DNA from: Stramenopiles sp. TOSAG23-2 | Taxonomy: Eukaryota > Sar | Direction: 5' to 3' | NCBI GenBank assembly: GCA_900128395.1 | Contig: LT649897.1 | Coordinates: forward strand, 1-11,799 | DNA: 11,799 nucleotides | Shown: positions 1-7,084 of the stretch, piece after piece | Layout: every line of letters starts with the position of its first letter | How positions within the stretch are numbered: the first letter of the stretch is position 1 | Notes under the pieces: generated by a model | What the model was told of the DNA's origin: nothing | The model's database searches: none | What the model saw: only the letters and a program-made list of their open reading frames with translations | Translations under genes and position numbers: made by a program

Positions 1-245
1 GTATAGAGAGGGGAGAGTAAAAGTAAGGCATATGTTATAGAAATTGAAACAACAAAGAAAAACAAGTTGGATCAAACAATTGTCAATATTAATACGTCGT
101 ATACACGATGACAATGCGTTCAATATTATTAATAAATAGTACGTATATATCATTAAATATTTTTATATATATCCTTATTTCATGCAAAGGCAACGTTTCA
201 CTCTCTCTTTTGTGAAACAAAAAAAAAAGATTTTTACAATCCAAA

Positions 246-1284
246 TCATAATTTACTCCCATTGTCACTACTAATACCATCATGTCCTCGTCGTGGATTT
301 CCTTTTGCATCACACATATTTTCATATTTCAACGTATCTTTCATATATTCTTCACGTGCAGCTTTATCATGCATCGCCATTGTTTCATATCGAATTGACA
401 TGGAGGTAGTTGATGGGCCCGCATAACATGCAATTGAATCACCATTACGCCACTTTGTTGTGCCATTGAACATTGCTATTACAACTTCAGAAATTTCATC
501 TGGATATATCAATGCTCGTCCATCAGGTGTTTTCACTGTATTTACTCTTGCAGCTAAACCAATGGCATTTCCAGTTTGCGTACTTTGAATTAATGGATTT
601 AATATTGGAGTTTCAACAACACCAGGATTGACATTATAAACATGTATATTATTATTTTTGATATGTGCATTTGAACCACATCCACGTGTATATCCATCCA
701 ACGCTGCTTTGGTTGACGAGTAAATAGCAGATGTTGTTGATGAAGTAACACTACTGGCAGATGATATGCTACTATTATTTACAATGACTTTCCTTGGTTT
801 AGTATTCTTCTTGTTGTTACTATCCCATCGTTTTAAACACTCTTCAATAATAAATATTGGAGCTAATACATTCACTTTAAACATAAAAGAAGCAGAATCA
901 AATAATTTTTGCATATCACTTTGATTTTGTTGTTCAACACCTGCATTGTTGAATACCATATCAATATCACCATATTCATTAAATATGGAATGTATCATTG
1001 TTTTGATATCTTCTTGATTTTGTATATCCACTTTCATGAATTTACTTTTATTATTATTACTATTATTCTGATCATGTTGATGTAATAATTCAACTACTTC
1101 ATTTCCACGTAAATTTATTATTCTGATCATGTTGATGTAATAATTCAACTACTTCATTTCCACGTAAATTATTTCTACCAACAATTATAACAATTCCACC
1201 TTCTTTGCAACAAGCTATCGCTGCACTTTTTCCAATACCACTTGTTCCACCTGTTATTAAAACAATTTTACCTTGTAACGACAT
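246..1284 (-). pseudogene. Short-chain dehydrogenase/reductase, frame broken by a 55-bp tandem duplication
   Basis: This is a classical SDR (NAD(P)-dependent oxidoreductase, Rossmann fold); the substrate cannot be read from sequence. The start is taken at 1284, giving MSLQGKIVLITGG, because the cofactor motif TGGTSGIG then sits at residues 11-18 as is usual; an in-frame ATG at 1359 would add 25 residues of no obvious homology. Read literally, the frame runs off after ...HQHDQNN into KFTWK and a stop at 1099. It resumes in another frame with SNNNKSKFMKVDIQ and continues to a TGA at 246. Counting one copy of the duplicated 55 bp (1061-1170) gives 984 nt, exactly 327 codons plus stop. On that numbering NNAG is at 94-97, the Ser motif near 156-157, the catalytic YSSTK at Tyr170/Lys174, and NPGVVETP near 201-207. 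All hallmark residues are present, so the lesion is recent or an assembly error. A TATAAAAG lies about 20 nt upstream of the ATG. Confidence 0.85.
1061..1170. repeat. Exact 55-bp tandem duplication inside the SDR gene
   Basis: Bases 1061-1115 and 1116-1170 are identical over all 55 positions; identity stops at both outer borders (1060 c versus 1115 t, 1116 t versus 1171 a). Fifty-five is not a multiple of three, so the second copy shifts the frame and creates a stop. The unit has no AGGT, so the duplication alone does not create a perfect GT-AG intron that would remove exactly one copy. Confidence 0.97.
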
Positions 1285-1474
1285 AATGCGTATTGTATTT
1301 CTTTTATACGTATATATATACTTCCCAAGACTTATTTTTTCATTTTTTTTCTCCATCACATTAAGAATAAGAAGGTATTTATATTTTTATCTACTATACT
1401 ATATAATAACGTGTTGTTATTGTATAATTTAAATTGTGTCGGATGGGTTAGAGTTAGAGTGAGCTGGTGGTGAG

Positions 1475-1530
1475 TATAGTATAGTATATTTATATATAGT
1501 ATATATATATATATAGTATTATATATTAAA
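1475..1530. repeat. AT-dinucleotide-rich tract between the two broken genes
   Basis: Runs of TATAG and (TA)n fill the space between the start of the SDR gene and the end of the dioxygenase fragment. The 1285-1550 interval otherwise shows no coding sequence that I trust; the frames open there are Tyr/Ile/Asn-rich translations of AT repeat. Confidence 0.7.
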
Positions 1531-1550
1531 ATTATATTAATGATAAAATA

Positions 1551-1605
1551 CGGCAAAAGCTCGAAATAAGGAGGAAGTAATTGCAATCATTTTGGGTGGC
1601 CGGCG
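1551..1605. repeat. 55-bp GC-richer dispersed repeat, copy 1
   Basis: This 55-bp sequence is identical to 2476-2530, in the same orientation. About half of its bases are G or C, far above its surroundings; it begins cggcaaaagctcg and ends gtggccggcg. It overlaps the 3' end of the dioxygenase fragment and supplies that protein's last residues (AGHPK) and its TGA. On the minus strand it contains an ATG (1590) opening MIAITSSLFRAFA, which ends at 1537. The flanks of the two copies do not match each other. Confidence 0.95.
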
Positions 1606-2264
1606 GTTTTTGTTTCTTGTGTTTCATATGTTTCAATAAATCTACGACCATAATCTTCTGTGAAATCATTATGTACGCTTTGAATTGGGCCAACAGCAAC
1701 ATTAAAGACTTTGGCTAAAGGGTTCGTCTGCCCAGATTGTCGAAACAGTGAGTTACCACAAAACGTATATGCTGCACCAGTAGCTTTTTTAACTACTTCT
1801 TCAATTTCATTTAAATATTTTGCATTACGTTCCTCTTGATCTTCCCAATTTACAACACTTGAAGGGTGTTTAGCCAAGATAAAACCATTTGTATTTAATG
1901 ACGGATTTGTTAATAAACGTGCATTATTTACATCTTTCTTTTTAGTAACAGTTATTACAGCATTTCGTTTCTCTCTACTAATAATAGCATTTTTTAAATC
2001 ATCAATAGCATTTGGGACTTGAGCAAACATGGACATAAATAATTTAAATCCATTTGGTGAACGGACTGCATTTTCTGTCGAAGCAGCTGCATCTTGTTCT
2101 TTTTTCCTCCGTTGTTGAATGAGCTGTATTACTTTTGGTTGATATTTAGCCAATACTTCTTGTACAACATCTTTTTCCATGTTATATTTTTTCTCTGTTT
2201 CAGTGGGATTTAATAATAATTCCCGAAAAGCTGGAGAGCGATAATTAAATAAACCAGTCGTCAT
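1587..2264 (-). pseudogene. CmcJ/AsaB (GA4-desaturase-like) dioxygenase, 3'-truncated
   Basis: The 225-residue product matches, from memory of the family, the CmcJ/NvfI/AsaB group of Fe(II)/2-oxoglutarate-dioxygenase-like proteins known mostly from fungi and bacteria in specialised metabolism. Supporting stretches are NTNGFILAKHPSSVVNW (124-140), YLNEIEEVVKKATGA (150-164), LFRQSG (173-178) and VHNDFTEDYG (197-206), whose His198 and Asp200 would be the HxD half of the metal triad. Family members continue for another 50-100 residues to an Arg/Trp-rich segment and the distal His. Here the homologous sequence stops around residue 219 and the 55-bp repeat supplies the final residues and stop. As it stands the protein lacks the third metal ligand and the co-substrate Arg, so it should be inactive unless further exons exist; I see no GT donor at the junction. 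The N-terminal 70 residues are Lys/Gln-rich. Start at 2264 is the first in-frame ATG. The region is confidently coding; the family assignment is moderately certain. Confidence 0.72.
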
Positions 2265-2468
2265 TCTTTTTTTTAAGAAAAATAAATTTCAAATGATGAT
2301 ATGTTTGTACAAACGAATTTAATATACTTTAAAATATAACCTATAAGATTGTTCTTTTTAAAAATTCGTACATATATTTTGTTTTACACATGAAATTGTG
2401 CAATTATATAAATATAATTTAATTTACGCATGAAATTATAAATATATACTTCGTCCTATAATAATATA

Positions 2469-2534
2469 ACGACACCGGCAAAAGCTCGAAATAAGGAGGA
2501 AGTAATTGCAATCATTTTGGGTGGCCGGCGTCGT
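2469..2534. repeat. 55-bp repeat copy 2, with short inverted ends
   Basis: The 55-bp core is 2476-2530, identical to copy 1. This copy sits between imperfect 11-bp inverted ends: acgacaccggc (2469-2479) and gccggcgtcgt (2524-2534) match as inverted repeats at 10 of 11 positions. It lies about 210 bp upstream of the dioxygenase start on the minus strand. There its internal ATG (2515) opens a 19-codon reading frame ending at 2456. Flanking DNA is too AT-rich to decide whether there is a target-site duplication. Confidence 0.85.
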
Positions 2535-3087
2535 ATATTAATTTTATATTGTTATTCATATAAAATACTTGTTCTAATTTCTTTTAGCTGTGTTCTACAT
2601 CGTCTGGTATCCTTAAATATTAAAAATACACTATTCACTATTAAATAATTGTTATACTTAAAATTACAACATCTCCCATCAGTTTTTGTTTTGTCAATTT
2701 TAATTTAAATTTGTTGCTATTGCGGCTTTCAATAATATAAATATTAGATCTTTGTTCTACGTTTTTTGTACATCTCCTTAAATAAAAAATAACACTATTT
2801 ATAATTAACATTTTGTTTGTTACGTTTAGTATACGCTTACCACCGGTAGAGCTACCAAATCGTCGTCAGTTTAAGCACTTTAAGTTCATTTTTTTTTATT
2901 GATAAAAAAATTGAATAAACACAACCAAAACAATATTAACTAAAAAAGAAATGATTATTTTAAATATATAAATTGTATGAGACGAAAGACAATATACAGA
3001 TACATACAGGAAATTATATACATTGCACATATATATATATTATATATAGTAGATATTGATTGATATACATTTTCTTAGGTATTTATC
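2535..3087. other. Gene-free interval upstream of Ubc13
   Basis: I see no coding frame here. It contains two diverged copies of a ~65-bp AT-rich sequence that both open with tgttctac and share ccttaaat and acactatt (2591-2653 and 2753-2822), a (TA)n tract near 3028-3050, and a polypyrimidine-AG just before the Ubc13 ATG. The Ubc13 promoter must lie here, but no specific element can be assigned. Confidence 0.6.
3071..3078 (+). promoter_or_regulatory. Possible splice acceptor in the Ubc13 5' leader
   Basis: The sequence tttcttag ends 9 nt before the Ubc13 ATG and looks like a 3' splice acceptor. It could close a 5'-UTR intron (a GTATGA at 2975 is one possible donor, giving about 104 nt) or serve trans-splicing. 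With no transcript data it may be chance in T-rich DNA. Confidence 0.3.
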
Positions 3088-3552
3088 ATGGCGGGATTGC
3101 CAAGGCGTATTATAAAAGAGACACAACGGTTGCAAAAAGAACCAGTAGCAGGAATTAGTTGTGCACCGTATGAAGATAATTTGAGATATTTTCGTGTAGT
3201 TTTACAAGGTCCCCAAGACACACCATATCAAGGTGGCCTATTTTCACTTGAAATGTTTTTACCAGCGGAATACCCAATGGTACCACCAAAAGTTCGTTTT
3301 TTAACTAAAATTTACCACCCAAATATTGATAAGTTAGGTAGAATATGTCTTGATATATTAAAAGGTAAATGGTCACCAGCGTTACAAATGCGTACTGTAC
3401 TTTTAAGCATCCAAGCACTTTTGTCAGCACCTAATCCAGATGACCCTCTAGATACAAACGTTGCTGATCATTGGAAAACAAATGAAAAAAGTGCAATGGA
3501 AAATGCAAGGCAATGGACAGCAAAATATGCTACAGGTGGTAGTGGAAAATAA
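3088..3552 (+). CDS. UBC13: Ubiquitin-conjugating enzyme E2 N (Ubc13)
   Basis: A 154-residue single-domain E2 of the Ubc13/UBE2N class, the usual family length. In the family this enzyme pairs with a catalytically inactive Uev partner (Mms2/Uev1) to build Lys63-linked ubiquitin chains for DNA-damage tolerance and signalling, in nucleus and cytosol. Visible features are the N-terminal [12 protein letters not shown] helix, the HPN motif at 77-79, the catalytic Cys87 in [14 protein letters not shown], and the [10 protein letters not shown] loop typical of Ubc13 after the active site. Arg7, Lys10 and Met64, which in the human protein contact RING partners such as TRAF6, are conserved. The C-terminus (KYATGGSGK) differs from animal and yeast forms. 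The frame has no introns. The next gene, cereblon, ends convergently 245 nt downstream. Confidence 0.97.
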   Translation: MAGLPRRIIKETQRLQKEPVAGISCAPYEDNLRYFRVVLQGPQDTPYQGGLFSLEMFLPAEYPMVPPKVRFLTKIYHPNIDKLGRICLDILKGKWSPALQMRTVLLSIQALLSAPNPDDPLDTNVADHWKTNEKSAMENARQWTAKYATGGSGK

Positions 3553-3597
3553 GAAACAAGAAGCCCTGTACATGTAATATACAAACATATATTATAT

Positions 3598-3797
3598 ATA
3601 TATTTTTATAAAATATACATATATATATATAAAATTTAAACGAGAGTGAATTAATAATTGAATATAAAAAGTGACAAAATTAAAAATAAAAAAAAAAAAT
3701 ATTTTTATCTTTGAGATATGATGTGTAACATTTTTAACACGCACACACACACACACACAAATATTTACACACACGAAAACACATATATTCCTTCCCA
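3598..3797. repeat. Low-complexity spacer with (CA)n between convergent genes
   Basis: The stretch between the Ubc13 and cereblon stops has TA-rich repeats (3598-3640), an A-run near 3690 and a (CA)n tract at about 3742-3759. It must carry the 3' ends of both transcripts. No coding sequence is supported. Confidence 0.8.
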
Positions 3798-5603
3798 TTA
3801 CGCACGTTTAATTCCAACACCTTCACGTCTTAATCCCCAAAATCGTTGTGGTCTTAAATCTTTTGATGTTGCATCAAATTTCCAACCTAAATGATTTCCA
3901 CAAATATTACAACTTAAAATAGTCCATGCAAATCCAGGAAACCATGAATCTTTTGTTGTTGGTTCCCCATGATAATTTACAAGACTCCTTCTTAATTCAC
4001 TTGTTTCAGAAAGGCCAAGTAATTGAGCAAGTCGATTGCGCCACATACGAATACGAGTTGTTCGATTATTATTACTGTTTCTAGTTCTTTCACCTTGTGC
4101 TTCTCCTTCATTTGTATTACCATCATTATCATCCTCATTGCCATCATCAAATGATACTTCTTCTTCATTTAAATCTTTGACTGTAATAATTTGGTGTATA
4201 TACCCAGCTGGATTTACATATGCTGCGCAAACACCTTCTTCCGACATACTAAATATAGACGAGACATTTGTTAAATAACTTGTTAATGATTGACATCGAT
4301 TACAAGCAAGCCTATCAATTTTCATATTGTATAAAAATGATTCGATAATATTTAATCGTTCAATACATGATGGAGATTTTAATATATCAATTTTCATTGT
4401 AGTTGGTAATGGCAAATTGCCACTTAATCGCCAGATTATATTTTCTGTAGACATTTTTTTCATTATATCATGATCCACCAATGCCACCGTCGTGGTAGAA
4501 GAAGAAGAATCTACTAACTCTACATCCATTTTTTCTTCGTCATCTGCATAGTTATTATTAATAATTTTTCTATTTAACACGTTATCAATTAAATGATTCA
4601 TTCCTCTTTCTTTTAATAATTCATATATGTTCTTTAATTTTAATTTACTATCATATATTTTCCATGCAAACTCAGGTACGCGTGTTATATATTTTGTTTT
4701 CAAAGGTCTGTTAACACATGTTTGGTTTGGTAATATCTTTCCACAGATCAATGCAAATCGATTTGTATCATTACTTGAACCTTGCAAGATATCATTTAGA
4801 AAGACGCTTGCTTTTATTAGAATACGATGATTACTTGCACGAGCTATTATATTGACTTGATTTGTAGTACCGTTATCATTATTTACAACTGCATCATTGT
4901 CCTCCGCATTACTTCTGCCCGTTTCAACTAAACCACTGCTATATACATTTGCAATTACTCCAACCATATTATTATAATGGATTGAGCAATGTACAAAACA
5001 TCTTGAAAGATTACGCACAATATACCCAGCTGGAGGAAAATGTTCATCCCTATATTCTTCACTTTGTAAGACATCCAATATTCGTCTTGGTTTTAATATT
5101 TCTTTTTCCTTCCATTCCAATATTTCTTTCATTATGACATGTTCAGTATTACTAGATGAACAAAATGGCATTTGATCACCAGGAAATAGAACAACATCTC
5201 GTAAAAATAACATAGGTAAAATAACATATTGATTGGGTTGCAATTGTTTTGTAGAAAAAATAGTTTCGGATATATTATTTTGATTTTGCTCTTCTAAATG
5301 CAAATATGAATGTGCTGATGATAATGAGGTCTCATACGATGTGGGCGTTATTGTATTGCCATTCAATTCTCCATCTTTTTCTTCATCTGCCTCATCTGTT
5401 TCTTCAGCTTCTGTAGTTTCATCATTTTCTTCTTCATCATCATTAAGTGCTATTTCTATATTTTCAATTGTAGTTGCGTCATTATTATTATTGTTGTTGA
5501 GATTGTCGTCTTCCTCAGCAGCCACGATTATCGTATTATTATTATTTCTTAAATTATTTACATTGCTATTTGCAATACTTTCCTCTTCCATATTGTTTTC
5601 CAT
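3798..5603 (-). CDS. CRBN: Cereblon, CRL4 substrate receptor (LON + CULT domains)
   Basis: The 601-residue product is longer than human cereblon (442). Cereblon docks on DDB1-CUL4 and selects substrates for ubiquitylation through its CULT pocket. Residues 1-120 are a disordered Asn- and Asp/Glu-rich extension. The LON-like domain starts at about 125 (YVILPMLFLRDVVLFPGDQMPF) and runs to about 300, with a short Asn-rich insert near 228-249. A helical DDB1-binding region follows (about 310-430). The CULT domain runs from about 432 to 595. It has zinc ligands Cys434/Cys437 and Cys565/Cys568, YVNPAGYIH at 462-470, and the three pocket tryptophans Trp554, Trp560 and Trp574 with the same 6- and 14-residue spacing as human Trp380/386/400. 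About 70 residues (476-545) separate the TV and GEP blocks, where the human protein has about 9. The position matching human Val388 is Ile562. The start at 5603 lies 301 nt from a divergent gene. The identification is secure; there are no introns. Confidence 0.96.
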   Translation of the reverse strand: MENNMEEESIANSNVNNLRNNNNTIIVAAEEDDNLNNNNNNDATTIENIEIALNDDEEENDETTEAEETDEADEEKDGELNGNTITPTSYETSLSSAHSYLHLEEQNQNNISETIFSTKQLQPNQYVILPMLFLRDVVLFPGDQMPFCSSSNTEHVIMKEILEWKEKEILKPRRILDVLQSEEYRDEHFPPAGYIVRNLSRCFVHCSIHYNNMVGVIANVYSSGLVETGRSNAEDNDAVVNNDNGTTNQVNIIARASNHRILIKASVFLNDILQGSSNDTNRFALICGKILPNQTCVNRPLKTKYITRVPEFAWKIYDSKLKLKNIYELLKERGMNHLIDNVLNRKIINNNYADDEEKMDVELVDSSSSTTTVALVDHDIMKKMSTENIIWRLSGNLPLPTTMKIDILKSPSCIERLNIIESFLYNMKIDRLACNRCQSLTSYLTNVSSIFSMSEEGVCAAYVNPAGYIHQIITVKDLNEEEVSFDDGNEDDNDGNTNEGEAQGERTRNSNNNRTTRIRMWRNRLAQLLGLSETSELRRSLVNYHGEPTTKDSWFPGFAWTILSCNICGNHLGWKFDATSKDLRPQRFWGLRREGVGIKRA

Positions 5604-5904
5604 ATTTACAAATACTTTGTTTTTAAAACTTTTTTTTTCTTCTATCTTTTCTAATAATAATATTTGTATTTTTTTAGTTATAAGAGCTTTTTTTTATATT
5701 TTATTTGATTGAATTTGATGGATTAAATTTGTTATTTGTGCGTAATAAAAACAATAATAATAATTATATTAGGTGCTTAGTGAAAGGAAATATATATATA
5801 TATATATATACGTTTATGTAAATATAAAACAAATTATCAAATACATTATTGAAATACTTTACTTCCCTTCTATTATTAAATTAAAATAAATAATACGTGA
5901 CAAA
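5604..5904. promoter_or_regulatory. Divergent promoter region, cereblon / glycoside-hydrolase-like gene
   Basis: This 301-nt AT-rich interval separates two outward-facing start codons and so must hold both promoters. It includes T-runs near 5629-5700 and a (TA)n tract at about 5790-5810. I cannot assign a TATA box among so many TA steps. Confidence 0.5.
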
Positions 5905-6885
5905 ATGCATCAAACATTCATCATGTTGTGGTTGATGGTTGCATTTTTATTATCATCAACTTCAAATCTCCACCAAGTATTTGCAGCAACAGTATCATCT
6001 TCTTTGCCAAAACCACATCAAGGATTAAAAGCATTATTATTTTATACATGTGTAACACATGAAGTATTAAATCAATGCAACGAATCTTTTACCATGGACC
6101 AAAGTGAAAGTGCTAATCTAGGATTTACATCGAATTTAACTACAGTTGATGAAGGTTTCAAAGTTGGCATAAAATCTTTATATGCAGTTCATGATATCTT
6201 TTTTGACAATGAGAAACATACACTCCGTACAAATTGGAAAGCTGTTTGGAGTAGCACACAACAAATATTAAAATCATATATAGATGATGGAAAAATTATA
6301 GGGTTTTTTATAGGTGATGAATTGTTTCCAGGAAAAATACCTTTGCAAGATTTTTTAACTGCTTTAAAAGCAGTTGACGCGTTCAAGCAAGAATTTGCAG
6401 ATAAAAAATTAATCACTTGGGAAAATGAAGGAGGAACAAATTGGGTGGAGTTTGTAAATAAAGAATTGCATGGAAAATTACCAGCTGAACTTGATATTTT
6501 TTCAATTGATGATTACAGTATGAATGCTAGTCAACACAAACATTTTCATGAAACCGTAATATACCCAATGTTACATCCACATCAAAAAATATATTTAGTA
6601 CCAGGTTCCTATGCTACACGTGCGCCTGTAAACATTTCCAAATCAGAATGGTGTTGTTATGGCAGCAAATTTTCAGATTGTGACTCGTGTATGGTTGAAA
6701 GAATTGAACGATTTTATAATTGGGCTGCCAAAGATGCACGTGTTATAGGTTTCGCACCATGGCATTGGGATAGTAGAGATATTGATGAAGTTACGCCATA
6801 TAAAGAAGTTGGTACAGTGGATATGCCAGCAACAAGAAAATTATGGATCGAAATTTCAAAGTTAATGCAAGAGGGAGGAAAATAA
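5905..6885 (+). CDS. Secreted TIM-barrel glycoside-hydrolase-like protein
   Basis: The 326-residue product begins with a clear signal peptide (hydrophobic core at about 6-18, likely cleavage after the VFAA near 25-28), so it should be secreted or lumenal. I recognise the style of a glycoside-hydrolase (beta/alpha)8 barrel but not a numbered family. Strand-end acidic motifs are FFIGDEL (134-140, Asp138/Glu139), TWENEGGTNW (171-180, Glu173/Glu175) and FSIDDY (199-204), with an aromatic loop FAPWHWDSRD (283-292). These place candidate acid/base and nucleophile carboxylates where barrel hydrolases keep them; substrate and mechanism are unknown. Cysteines at 49, 58, 250, 251, 259 and 262 and sequons at Asn59, Asn77, Asn207 and Asn243 fit an extracytoplasmic protein. 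The start at 5905 is chosen because it gives the complete signal peptide. It is divergent from cereblon and convergent with the ceramidase-like gene, 199 nt away. Confidence 0.75.
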   Translation: MHQTFIMLWLMVAFLLSSTSNLHQVFAATVSSSLPKPHQGLKALLFYTCVTHEVLNQCNESFTMDQSESANLGFTSNLTTVDEGFKVGIKSLYAVHDIFFDNEKHTLRTNWKAVWSSTQQILKSYIDDGKIIGFFIGDELFPGKIPLQDFLTALKAVDAFKQEFADKKLITWENEGGTNWVEFVNKELHGKLPAELDIFSIDDYSMNASQHKHFHETVIYPMLHPHQKIYLVPGSYATRAPVNISKSEWCCYGSKFSDCDSCMVERIERFYNWAAKDARVIGFAPWHWDSRDIDEVTPYKEVGTVDMPATRKLWIEISKLMQEGGK

Positions 6886-7084
6886 ATAAAATAATATATG
6901 ATAACCATTTTTATTAATTATTTTTAAATCTAGATATAAAATTGAATGTAAAATATAAAATTACGTGTTCGTGTAATAATATTTAGTCTATAATACGAAT
7001 ATAAAATGTTCTCTTACTCATATATTATATAATAAATAATGATGTATATGATATATTATATATAATATATCTAGATATTTTATT

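Noticed and set aside
89-325. Open frame at the 3' end of the SDR gene, minus strand
   Set aside because: It overlaps the SDR C-terminus in another frame and reads into AT-rich downstream DNA with no protein-like composition.
1356-1586. Minus-strand frame rich in Tyr/Ile/Asn
   Set aside because: It is a translation of TA repeats; only its first residues, from the 55-bp repeat, look protein-like.
3088-5603. Ubc13-cereblon as a functional ubiquitin gene pair
   Set aside because: They are convergent with separate promoters, and I know of no direct partnership; adjacency alone does not support it.
5341-5712. Plus-strand frame with Ser/Leu runs opposite the cereblon N-terminus
   Set aside because: It is the antisense shadow of Asn/Glu/Asp codon runs.
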